Program-made: the position numbers and the translations under genes
Notes under the pieces: model-generated
The model's input: only the letters and a program-made list of their open reading frames with translations
Databases searched by the model: none
What the model was told of the DNA's origin: nothing
Assembly (NCBI RefSeq): GCF_019711635.1
Contig: NZ_JAIGNT010000002.1
Coordinates: 186,001-250,000 of the forward strand
Source of the DNA: Qipengyuania huizhouensis
GTDB lineage: Bacteria > Pseudomonadota > Alphaproteobacteria > Sphingomonadales > Sphingomonadaceae
Direction: 5' to 3'
DNA: 64,000 nucleotides
Part shown: piece by piece, positions 37,551 to 45,022 of the stretch
How the letters are laid out: each line of letters opens with the position of its first letter
How positions within the stretch are numbered: the stretch's first letter is position 1

Positions 37551-38198
37551 ATGATCATGAAGCCGCTGCGCGGGCTCTACGAATGGACGATGGAGAAGAG
37601 CTCGCACCCGCACGCCATCTGGTGGCTGGCGTTCTTCAGCTTCGTCGAATCCTCCTTCTTCCCGATCCCGCCGCACCCGCTGCTGGGGCTGATGTGCCTG
37701 GCCGAGCCGAAGAAGGCGGTGAAGTTCGCCGCGGTCTGCACCGCCGCCTCGGTCGCGGGCGGATTGCTCGGCTATGCGATCGGCTGGGGTCTCTACGACA
37801 CGATCGGCGTGTGGCTGATCGGTGCGCTCGGCCTGACCGAGGCCTTCCCCGTCGCCGCCTGCCATTTGCGCGAATATGATTTCGAGGCGATCCTGATTGC
37901 GGGCGCCACTCCGGTGCCTTTCAAGCTGCTGACGATCACCGCCGGCTTCATCGGCATGAACCTCGCCACCTTCGTGCTTTCCAGCATCGTGGGCCGCTCG
38001 CTGATCTTCATGACGGTGGGAATCCTGTTCCGCGTGTTCGGCGCCCCGATCAAGCGCTTCATCGACAACTATCTCGGAACAGTGACGACCGTCTTCGTGC
38101 TGCTGGTGGTTGGCGGCGTGCTGGTCCTCACCCAGCTCGGCGGAGAGGACGAGGAGGGCGGGGTGTGTGCAAATCCCCCGCCGATAGAGGCGCGCTAG
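37551..38198 (+). CDS. YqaA-family (SNARE-associated/DedA-like) membrane protein
   Basis: 215 residues. Conserved features are SFVESSFFPIPPHPLLGLMCLAEPKKA near the N-terminus, GYAIGWGLYDTIG, and the C-terminal half with ATPVPFKLLTITAGFIGMNL, followed by further hydrophobic spans. These inner-membrane proteins are related to DedA lipid scramblases; the role here is not established. Start ATG at 37551 (another ATG two codons on). It is convergent with the TauE-like gene, overlapping it by four bases. Confidence 0.88.
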   Translation: MIMKPLRGLYEWTMEKSSHPHAIWWLAFFSFVESSFFPIPPHPLLGLMCLAEPKKAVKFAAVCTAASVAGGLLGYAIGWGLYDTIGVWLIGALGLTEAFPVAACHLREYDFEAILIAGATPVPFKLLTITAGFIGMNLATFVLSSIVGRSLIFMTVGILFRVFGAPIKRFIDNYLGTVTTVFVLLVVGGVLVLTQLGGEDEEGGVCANPPPIEAR

Positions 38199-38989
38199 GC
38201 CAGCTTGGCCACGCCTTCGGCAACGATCCCGACCCCGATCGCGATCACCATTACGGCGAACCCGATCTCGAGCGTCCGCTTGCGCCCCGCCAGCCGCTTG
38301 CCCGCCATCCGGCCGAGTAGTGTGCCCGCGATTCCGCCTGCCAGCATCCAGCCGATCAGCACCCAGTCGACGAGGCCCGACAGCGCATAGGACGCCGCCG
38401 TAGTCGCGCCCAGCGCTGTGACCACCAGCAGCGAACTGCCGATGGCGAGCGAGATAGGCATGGCGGTCGCAAAGACGAGGCCGGGCACGATCAGGAACCC
38501 GCCGCCGATCCCGAAGAAGCCCGCCATCAGCCCCACGCCGAGGCCGGTTGGAATGATCCGGCCGAGCAGGGGGCGCGCGGTTTCGCGGGTCATGCGGACA
38601 TCGGGGTTCTCGCCGCCGGTGCGCTTTCGCAGCATCAGTGCACCCACCACCACCATCAGCAGGCCGAACAGCGCCAGCAGCTTATCCCCGTCGAAGGCCT
38701 TGCCCGCCTCCGCGCCCAGCGCCGCGCCGATGACGCCCGCCAGCGCGAAGGAGGCCGCGCAGGCCCAGCGCACGTTTCCGGCGCGGGCATGCCCGGCAAG
38801 GCCGGTCGCCGCATTGAGCGCCACTGCCACTGCCGCCGTCCCGATGGCCATGTGCGGCTGGCCCACGCCGACGAAATAGACCAGCAGTGGCACGGCCAGG
38901 ATTGACCCGCCGCCGCCCACCAGCGCCAGCACGAAGCCGATCAGCGCGCCCGATAGCAGCGCGGGCAGGACGAATTCGGGGAAGGGCAT
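38195..38989 (-). CDS. TauE/SafE (TSUP) family sulfite/anion exporter
   Basis: 264 residues, about eight hydrophobic helices with the Gly-rich TSUP repeats: GFVLALVGGGGSILAVPLLVYFVGV near the N-terminus and GLMAGFFGIGGGFLIVPGLVFATAM in the second half. It is downstream of the rhodanese and BigR-like genes on the same strand, 7 bases from the rhodanese stop. In bigR-type operons such a protein exports sulfite or thiosulfate formed from sulfide; that role is inferred from context. Confidence 0.88.
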   Translation of the reverse strand: MPFPEFVLPALLSGALIGFVLALVGGGGSILAVPLLVYFVGVGQPHMAIGTAAVAVALNAATGLAGHARAGNVRWACAASFALAGVIGAALGAEAGKAFDGDKLLALFGLLMVVVGALMLRKRTGGENPDVRMTRETARPLLGRIIPTGLGVGLMAGFFGIGGGFLIVPGLVFATAMPISLAIGSSLLVVTALGATTAASYALSGLVDWVLIGWMLAGGIAGTLLGRMAGKRLAGRKRTLEIGFAVMVIAIGVGIVAEGVAKLA

Positions 38990-38996
38990 GGCCCGA

Positions 38997-39506
38997 TCAG
39001 GCTGCCGAGCGGTTCCAGGGCATCAGCGCCAGCAGGTTCGCCATGCCGCACCAGCCTGTCACCCCGGCGAAGGTCAGCCCTGCGCCGACGAAGGCAGACA
39101 GGCCGAACCATGCAGGCGCTACCGTGAAGCCCAGCACCACGCCCGCCAGCACCAGCAGGCCGGCGGTAATCTGCACCTGCCGCATGATTTCCAGCGGAGC
39201 GGACCGGTCCTCTTCAACCGGCAGGCCCGCCGCGCGCCAGGCATCGAGCCCGCCTTCGAGGCAGAAGGCCTCGCCTTCGCGCAATGCGGCCAGCTTTGCC
39301 GAATTGGCGCTGGTGCGCATGCCCGAACGGCACAGGAAGACGACCGGCGCTTCGCCGGTGACGGGGCCGAGCGTATCCAGCGGATGGCTCTCAGCGCCCC
39401 TGGCGTGCGAGCGGGCGAATTCGTCCGCGCCGCGAATGTCGATCAGCCGTGCGCCGCGGCGTACCAGCTCGCTGGCATTGACGGGGGAAATGGTCGGCAG
39501 GCTCAT
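38997..39506 (-). CDS. Rhodanese domain fused to DUF2892 membrane domain
   Basis: 169 residues. A rhodanese domain (about 1-105) carries the active Cys in FLCRSGMRT; it is followed by a DUF2892 two-helix membrane part (QVQITAGLLVLAGVVLGF ... GVTGWCGMANLLALMPWN). This is the YgaP layout of an inner-membrane sulfurtransferase. The ATG overlaps the BigR-like stop in ATGA, so translation is coupled. It should move sulfane sulfur from persulfide to an acceptor. Confidence 0.9.
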   Translation of the reverse strand: MSLPTISPVNASELVRRGARLIDIRGADEFARSHARGAESHPLDTLGPVTGEAPVVFLCRSGMRTSANSAKLAALREGEAFCLEGGLDAWRAAGLPVEEDRSAPLEIMRQVQITAGLLVLAGVVLGFTVAPAWFGLSAFVGAGLTFAGVTGWCGMANLLALMPWNRSAA

Positions 39507-39838
39507 GTTTCGGGTTCCTCGCAATAGAGATGATGGAGCGTGGCCAGCAGCGTTTCGCAGCGCGGATCGGCGATCCGGTACCACAGCGACTGGGCCTCGC
39601 GCCGGAAAGCCACCAGATCTTCCGCCCGCAACTTCGCCAGATGCTGCGACAGCGCCGACTGGCCGAGGCCGACCTCTTCGGCGAGTTCGCCCACGCGCAT
39701 CTCGCCATGTTCGGCCAGCTTGCACATGATCATCAGCCGCCGCGTATTGCCGAGTGCTTTGAGCAGCTCGGCCACCGTGCCGGCATTGGCCTCGAACGTG
39801 GCGAGGTCCATCGGGGGGAAGATAGATGTCTTTTCCAT
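39503..39838 (-). CDS. bigR: ArsR-family repressor, BigR/SqrR-like persulfide sensor
   Basis: 111 residues with an ArsR winged helix: LLKALGNTRRLMIMCKLAEHGE, the recognition helix VGLGQSALSQHLAKLRAEDLV and a wing. Two cysteines, at 39 (MIMCKL) and 106 (LYCEEPET), match the pair that forms a disulfide or tetrasulfide in BigR/SqrR when sulfide or persulfide rises. It heads the minus-strand operon and faces the metallo-beta-lactamase gene; an inverted-repeat operator lies just upstream of its start. Confidence 0.85.
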   Translation of the reverse strand: MEKTSIFPPMDLATFEANAGTVAELLKALGNTRRLMIMCKLAEHGEMRVGELAEEVGLGQSALSQHLAKLRAEDLVAFRREAQSLWYRIADPRCETLLATLHHLYCEEPET

Positions 39839-39867
39839 TAGCTCTTGCTAAATAAGGTACAGCTAAT
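39837..39867. promoter_or_regulatory. Likely BigR-type operator between divergent genes
   Basis: ATTAGC (39837-39842) faces GCTAAA (39847-39852), and also GCTAAT (39862-39867), giving overlapping AT-rich inverted repeats in an otherwise GC-rich region. The site touches the repressor start codon and lies about 30 bases before the MBL gene start, so one repressor could control both directions. Confidence 0.65.
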
Positions 39868-39898
39868 ATATGTCAAGGGCAAGCGAAAGGAGCTTCTC

Positions 39899-40786
39899 AT
39901 GACCACCCCCCTGATCCGCGCCTTCTTCGATGAACCCACCAATACGGTGAGCTATCTCGTCTGGGACGCGGCCACCATGCGCGGTGCGGTGATCGATCCC
40001 GTGCTCGATTTCGATCTCGCCGCGGGCAAGGCGGACATCCGTTCGGCCGAAGCCATCCTCGATGCGGCGAAGGAAGAAGGCGTCACGCTCGACTGGGTGC
40101 TGGAAACGCATGCCCATGCCGATCACCTTTCCGCCGCACCCTTCATCAAGGCGAAGACCGGCGTGGCGATCGGTATCGGCGAGGATATTCGCAAGGTGCA
40201 GAAGATCTTCCGTCCGGTTTTCGGGCTCGACGACCTGAAGACCGACGGTTCGGATTTCGACCATTTGTTTGCCGATGGCGAACGCTTCCGGATCGGCGAG
40301 ATGGAAGTCGAGGTATTGCACGTGCCCGGCCACACCCCGGCCGACGTTGCCTATCACATCGGTGATGCGGTCTTCGTAGGCGATACGCTGTTCATGCCCG
40401 ACTATGGCACCGCTCGGGCAGACTTCCCCGGCGGCGATGCGCGCCAGCTCTACCGTTCGATCCGCCGCCTGCTCGAACTGCCCGGGGACACGCGCCTGTT
40501 CATGTGCCACGATTACAAGGCGCCCGGGCGCGATACCTACGCCTGGGAAACCACTGTGGCCGAACAGCGCCGCAACAGCGTCCATGTCCACGACGGGGTG
40601 AGCGAAGACGAATTCGTCGCCAGGCGCGAAGCGCGCGATGCCGACCTCGCTGTCCCGCGCCTGCTGCTCCCCTCGGTCCAGGTGAACATACGCGCGGGCA
40701 AGTTCCCCGAAGCGGAAGCGAACGGCGTCGCCTACCTGCGCATTCCCGTAATGCCGGTGCGGGAGTCGGTGGAGCCCAAGCCCTAA
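39899..40786 (+). CDS. blh: MBL-fold persulfide dioxygenase-like protein (Blh/ETHE1 type)
   Basis: 295 residues. Metal ligands are in ETHAHADHLSAAPFI (HxHxDH), HVPGHTPADVAYHIGDAVFVGD and MCHDYKAPGRD. The C-terminal extension (TVAEQRRNSVHVHDGVSEDEF ... LLPSVQVNIRAGKFPEAE) is typical of Blh proteins, which oxidise glutathione persulfide to sulfite. AAAGGAGC precedes the ATG at 39899. It is divergent from bigR and shares its operator. The DUF442 domain fused to some homologues is absent here. Confidence 0.9.
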   Translation: MTTPLIRAFFDEPTNTVSYLVWDAATMRGAVIDPVLDFDLAAGKADIRSAEAILDAAKEEGVTLDWVLETHAHADHLSAAPFIKAKTGVAIGIGEDIRKVQKIFRPVFGLDDLKTDGSDFDHLFADGERFRIGEMEVEVLHVPGHTPADVAYHIGDAVFVGDTLFMPDYGTARADFPGGDARQLYRSIRRLLELPGDTRLFMCHDYKAPGRDTYAWETTVAEQRRNSVHVHDGVSEDEFVARREARDADLAVPRLLLPSVQVNIRAGKFPEAEANGVAYLRIPVMPVRESVEPKP

Positions 40787-41469
40787 CTCAGCGCAAAACT
40801 GGCGAGGGCTTCGCGGTTGGCAATCCGGATCTTTCCATAGCCGCGCTTCACCAGCCGCTGGCGTTGCAGTTCGCGCAGAGCGGCGTTGGCGGTGGCGCGG
40901 GTCACGCCGAGAAGGTCGGCCAGCTCCTGCTGGGTGATGGTGACCTCCGCCGCGCCCGTTCCTTCGCCCGCCATAGCGGCGAGCAGCCCGGCCAGGCGCG
41001 CCGGGTTGGTACCGTGCCGCAGTCCGGCGAGTAGCGATAACGTATCCTGCAACTGCTCCGACAGCGCACCCAGTAGCGCGCGGCTGGACGCGGGGTAATT
41101 GCCCAGCGCATCGAGGAAGGCGCGCGCGCCGATCAACCGCAACCGGCTGGTCCCGCGCGCAATGGCATCGACGATCCGCGGCTTGCCCGAAAATACTGCC
41201 AGCTCCCCATAGGAATCGCCGGGGCCCAGCAGGGCGACCGCGCGGAACTCCCCATCGGGCAGGAATTGCCCGACCCGCACCGCACCGTCCTTGATCAGCC
41301 AGAAGCCATCCGCCGCATCGCCCCGCTGCTGGATGATCTGCCCGTCGGCAAATTTGCGCAGATGCGAGATGCGGACGAGATGCGCTTGCAAGCCGTTATC
41401 GAGCGCCGAAAACAGCATCGGCGTGACCAGCGATCGCCGAGTCGCATTCAAATGTAAAATTCTGGACAT
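40783..41469 (-). CDS. Crp/Fnr-family transcriptional regulator
   Basis: 228 residues: a cyclic-nucleotide-binding-like beta-roll (KFADGQIIQQRGDAADGFWLIKDGAVRV, LGPGDSYGELAVFSG) and a C-terminal winged HTH (ITQQELADLLGVTRATANAALRELQRQRLV). No N-terminal Fe-S cysteines, so it is not an Fnr-type oxygen sensor. It is convergent with the MBL gene (stops overlap by 4 bases) and divergent from the hydroxylase-like gene at 41531, a plausible target. The start ATG at 41469 is the one preceding MSRILHLNATRR. Confidence 0.88.
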   Translation of the reverse strand: MSRILHLNATRRSLVTPMLFSALDNGLQAHLVRISHLRKFADGQIIQQRGDAADGFWLIKDGAVRVGQFLPDGEFRAVALLGPGDSYGELAVFSGKPRIVDAIARGTSRLRLIGARAFLDALGNYPASSRALLGALSEQLQDTLSLLAGLRHGTNPARLAGLLAAMAGEGTGAAEVTITQQELADLLGVTRATANAALRELQRQRLVKRGYGKIRIANREALASFALS

Positions 41470-41530
41470 TCTTGCGCTTCGGTAAAGGTTAGAAGGCAAA
41501 TCGACAAGTTCGCCTCGGGGAGAGAGAACC

Positions 41531-42373
41531 ATGCCCGCATCGACCATCGCCATCCTTGCCATCTATCTCGGCTTCGCGTTGCTCGAGCTATGGCGCAGCA
41601 ATCTGTTCGCCAAGCCAGGGCAGACCCGTGACGACGGGATCGTCGAGGCGGCCAGCATTGTCGTGCTGCTCGGCCTGACCCAGCCGGCAATCCTGTTCCT
41701 CTCCGCTGCGTTCGCTGGAATGGTCGCGCCGCAATATGCCGGCGCGCTTGCCGATCTGAACGCCTTCGCGGCAATCGCGCTGTTTCTCTTGCTCGACGAC
41801 ATGATGCAATATTGGTGGCACCGCGCAGCGCACACCTTCCCGTGGCTCTACAATCTCCACCGCCCGCACCACAACGCGCGCTACATGAGCGTGCGGGTCG
41901 TCTACCGGAACAATCTCTTCTACTACATGATGATGCCGGGCATCTGGCTGTCGGGCGTGCTGATCTACCTCGGCCTCGGCTGGGTCTATGCGGGCTATAT
42001 CGTGGTCAAGCTGGCGGTCATCACCGGCGCGCATTCGGACATCGCCTGGGACCGGCCGCTTTACGCAGTTAAGTGGCTGTCACCGGTGATGTGGCTGGTC
42101 GAAAGGACCATTTCGACCCCCGCCACTCATCACGCGCACCACGGCCGCCACGCGAGCGATCCGGCGGTCCATTACAAGGGCAATTACGGAAACCTGCTGT
42201 TTTTCTGGGATGTACTGTTCGGCACCGCAAAGATCACGCGGACCTATCCCGAAAGTTACGGCGTGGAGAACCTGCCGCCGACCACGTTGGGCCAGCAACT
42301 GCTGTGGCCGGTGTTCCCGGAGCAAAAAGGGTTGATCGCGGAGGAAGGGTCTGCCGTGATGAGAGAGGCCTGA
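41531..42373 (+). CDS. Sterol desaturase/fatty-acid hydroxylase family membrane protein
   Basis: 280 residues with several membrane spans and the three His clusters HRAAHTFPWLYNLHRPHHN (about residues 98-116), the middle histidine, and THHAHHGRHA (about 203-212). It is a di-iron membrane oxygenase acting on a lipid or carotenoid-like substrate. AGAGAGAACC precedes the ATG. It is divergent from the Crp/Fnr gene. It is only distantly like the family member at 21867. Confidence 0.87.
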   Translation: MPASTIAILAIYLGFALLELWRSNLFAKPGQTRDDGIVEAASIVVLLGLTQPAILFLSAAFAGMVAPQYAGALADLNAFAAIALFLLLDDMMQYWWHRAAHTFPWLYNLHRPHHNARYMSVRVVYRNNLFYYMMMPGIWLSGVLIYLGLGWVYAGYIVVKLAVITGAHSDIAWDRPLYAVKWLSPVMWLVERTISTPATHHAHHGRHASDPAVHYKGNYGNLLFFWDVLFGTAKITRTYPESYGVENLPPTTLGQQLLWPVFPEQKGLIAEEGSAVMREA

Positions 42374-42512
42374 GTGGGGATGGCTGCTATGGGTCGGGAG
42401 CGGCCTGTCGGGTTTGGTTGAACATTCCGAAAAGGACCGAGTGGGACTAAGGTCCGGTTCACCCGCAAGTTTCCAATGCCGTGCGGCCTTTTGTCAGAAA
42501 AGGAACCAGACC

Positions 42513-43739
42513 ATGAAATCATTCGCGGTTGCAATTCTTTTCCCGCTGTCGGCAATGCTCCTGCCGCTGCAAACGCACGCGCAAATTACACCCGAGGTGG
42601 CGACGGTTTTACAAAAACCGATCGCGATCGAGCGGGAAGAAGTGGTCGCGAGAGTGCCCCTCATCCCGCACATGGGCAAGTTCTCGATCAATGCAGCCAT
42701 GAATGGTCTCGAACGCCGCTTTGTTTTCGACACCGGGTCTCCCACCATGATCTCGCGCGAGCTTGCAGCCGAGCTCGATCTGGTAGTAATCGGCTCGAAC
42801 ACCGGGCGCGACGCCAACGGACGGGAGGTTACGACCGATATCGGCATCGTCGACCGGTTGACGATCGGCGGCGTGACGTTCCGCTCCGTGCCGGTGCTGG
42901 TAAGCGATTTTCGCGCCATCGATCCGGCCGGATGCTTCATCGACGCAGGCGTGATTGGCTCGGAAATATTCCCCGGCAGTGTCTGGCACATCGATGCAGA
43001 ACGGCAGATCTTGCAGATCGCGGAACGCCTTGCGGATTTGCCTGAGATTGCAGCGGCGGAAGATACGATCGTCGTCCCGCTGCACGACTTCGGCTATCCG
43101 CACGCCCCGGTATTCGATTACGCCATAGGTGAATTTGCCGACAAGGGCCTGTTTGACACCGGCAATTCCGATACCATCGTTCTGTTCGACCAGGTGATGC
43201 AGGACGCTCGGGTTGCAAGTGCGATCATTCCTGGCACCGTACGCGAGGGACGCGGTTCGCACGGTGTGTCAGCCGCTGGCCTGGGAGCCGACACTGACCT
43301 GCTGCGCTTCGAGATCGAGGGCATGCGGATGGGAATGACGGAGCTGGGAAAGCACCGCGCAACGACGCGCAGCGCCCCTCCCTCTCTAGTTGGGCTCGGC
43401 ATCCTTGATACGCACGATGTAGCGCTCGACTATTCGGAGGCGCGGATAATCCTCCATCCCCGTGAACGGCCCCATACCGCTCCTCCGCATCCGGGCTATG
43501 CGCTGATGCAACTCGCCGGGAACGTTCGCGTCGTACAACTTTACCACGGCTCGCTGGCAGAGCGGGCCGGCTTGAAACTGGGAGACAAGGTGGTGGCCAT
43601 CGACGACCGGACGCTTGCGACCGGCGCATCCAATTGCGAGACGGCGCAGTGGTTGGTGGAAGCGGGCCCGGCCCGGTCGGCGCAGCGGCTGACGGTGCTA
43701 CGAAACGATCAACCGATCGAGATTCGCTTGGTGGAATAG
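42513..43739 (+). CDS. Secreted retropepsin-like aspartyl protease with PDZ domain
   Basis: 408 residues. Signal peptide (MKSFAVAILFPLSAMLLPLQTHAQ), then two retropepsin-type lobes with catalytic DTGS (73-76) and DTGN (215-218), and a C-terminal PDZ domain (VRVVQLYHGSLAERAGLKLGDKVVAID). Two DTG motifs in one chain suggest an internal dimer. AAAAGGAACC lies before the ATG at 42513. Periplasmic; substrate unknown. Confidence 0.85.
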   Translation: MKSFAVAILFPLSAMLLPLQTHAQITPEVATVLQKPIAIEREEVVARVPLIPHMGKFSINAAMNGLERRFVFDTGSPTMISRELAAELDLVVIGSNTGRDANGREVTTDIGIVDRLTIGGVTFRSVPVLVSDFRAIDPAGCFIDAGVIGSEIFPGSVWHIDAERQILQIAERLADLPEIAAAEDTIVVPLHDFGYPHAPVFDYAIGEFADKGLFDTGNSDTIVLFDQVMQDARVASAIIPGTVREGRGSHGVSAAGLGADTDLLRFEIEGMRMGMTELGKHRATTRSAPPSLVGLGILDTHDVALDYSEARIILHPRERPHTAPPHPGYALMQLAGNVRVVQLYHGSLAERAGLKLGDKVVAIDDRTLATGASNCETAQWLVEAGPARSAQRLTVLRNDQPIEIRLVE

Positions 43740-43770
43740 CAAGATGCGGCTTTCGCAGTCCTAGCTACTT

Positions 43771-44202
43771 CTAACCCTCGAACTTTGTGTCGAGGGTAAT
43801 CTCTGCCTTGAGCAGCTTGGAGATCGGGCAATTGGCCTTGGCGTCGGCGGCCAGCTCCTCGAACTTGGCCTGATCCATCCCTTCGACCTTGCCCTTGGTG
43901 GAAAGCGCCGACCTGGTCACGGTGAAGCCTCCATCCTCCTTTTCCAGCGTCACTTCCGCGCTGGTGGTCACGCGGCCGTCGGTGAAACCGGCTTCGGCCA
44001 GCTTGAAGCTCAGCGCCATGGTGAAGCAGCTGGCATGCGCGGCGGCGATCAGCTCTTCCGGATTGGTCCCCGGTGCATCCTCGAAACGGGTGTTGAAGCC
44101 GTAGGGCTGGGCGGCGAGTGCGCCCGATCCGGTGGAGACATGGCCCTTGCCGTCCTTGCCGAGGCCCTCATAGGTGGCGCTGCCCGAATTCGTGATCTTC
44201 AT
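43771..44202 (-). CDS. OsmC-family peroxiredoxin
   Basis: 143 residues. Reduces organic hydroperoxides using two cysteines, visible at 59 (AAHASCFTMALSF) and 125 (KANCPISKLL). The N-terminus GSATYEGLGKDGKGHVSTGSG is typical of the OsmC branch. It follows the Arg-rich lipoprotein gene on the same strand with a gap of about 70 bases. Confidence 0.93.
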   Translation of the reverse strand: MKITNSGSATYEGLGKDGKGHVSTGSGALAAQPYGFNTRFEDAPGTNPEELIAAAHASCFTMALSFKLAEAGFTDGRVTTSAEVTLEKEDGGFTVTRSALSTKGKVEGMDQAKFEELAADAKANCPISKLLKAEITLDTKFEG

Positions 44203-44273
44203 GAAAAAGCTCCTTTCGGGAATGAGACGTCCCGAAAGGAGCTATGTTCCTTTGCCCGGCGTGCTGGCGGCGA

Positions 44274-44885
44274 TCAATCGTCGCGTTCGCGGCGCCTCTC
44301 GCGGCGGCGTTCGCGCCGGTCTTCACGGCGTGCATCGCGTCTCGCGTCGCGGCGATTGTCCATGCGCGCTTCGCGACGGGCATCGCGAATGGCTTCGCGT
44401 CTGGCTTCACGCCTCGCTTCCTGCCGTGCCTGTTGCCTGGCGCGCTGACGAGCCTGCTGGCGGGCTACCTGCCTGGCCTCGCGCCTTGCTTCCTGCCGTG
44501 CATCGCGTCGGTATTCGCGGCGATATTCACGCCTGGCATCCCGTCTGGCGTCGCGGCGATATTCGCGCCGTGCTTCGCGGCGTTCCCAGCGGTTCCAGTT
44601 GGCGCGGATGCGGCGTTGGTCGCGGATCGCGGCCCTGCGTGCCATCCAGTAACGCTGCTGGCGTGCATTCCAGCGGTAGGCCGTCCGGTTGGGGTCATAA
44701 ACGTAATAACCGGTGCCCGGATAATAGTAATCGTCGTACCAACCATAGTAGCCGTCGTCGTAATATCCGTCATCGTAATATCCTGCGCTGCCTACTGACA
44801 GTCCGCCATATGAACCGATGCTGCAGGCGCCTAGTAATGTAGTTGCCGCTGCAAGGCCAGCTGCCTTCATTATGGATAGGGTCAT
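44274..44885 (-). CDS. Lipoprotein with Tyr/Asp-rich head and long Arg-rich repeat tail
   Basis: 203 residues. Lipobox LLGAC (Cys at 21), then a Gly/Tyr/Asp segment (YYDDGYYDDGYYGWYDDYYY), a short middle part (YDPNRTAYRWNARQQRYW), and from about residue 85 to the end a low-complexity helix-like tail of R-R-x-A-R-R-E units, later with Gln in place of Glu. The predicted charge is extremely positive. I do not recognise a family. AGGAG lies before the ATG at 44885. A GAAC-N7-GAAC site occurs 47 bases upstream. Possibly a cell-envelope protein binding anionic polymers. Confidence 0.72.
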   Translation of the reverse strand: MTLSIMKAAGLAAATTLLGACSIGSYGGLSVGSAGYYDDGYYDDGYYGWYDDYYYPGTGYYVYDPNRTAYRWNARQQRYWMARRAAIRDQRRIRANWNRWERREARREYRRDARRDARREYRREYRRDARQEARREARQVARQQARQRARQQARQEARREARREAIRDARREARMDNRRDARRDARREDRRERRRERRRERDD

Positions 44886-44931
44886 CCCGAAATCTCCTGA
44901 AATATTGGGAACTTTCTAGGAGGACTCCATT

Positions 44932-44946
44932 GAACGCATTCTGAAC
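44932..44946. promoter_or_regulatory. Possible LexA box (GAAC-N7-GAAC)
   Basis: GAAC at 44932-44935 and 44943-44946 are separated by seven bases; on the minus strand this is GTTC-N7-GTTC, the alphaproteobacterial LexA consensus. It lies 47 bases upstream of the Arg-rich lipoprotein start. Eight fixed bases are expected by chance about once or twice in a window of this size over both orientations, so the match is only suggestive. Confidence 0.35.
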
Positions 44947-45022
44947 TTCGGGTCACGCCCCGTTCAGAAATAAAAATTGAACCCAAGGGCAGGTTTTTCT
45001 TTCGATTACTGCCGGATGCGCA

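Noticed and set aside
44174..44842. Plus-strand frame opposite the Arg-rich lipoprotein
   Set aside because: The antisense of an Arg-repeat gives a low-complexity hydrophobic frame. The minus strand has the lipobox, ribosome-binding site and repeat structure.
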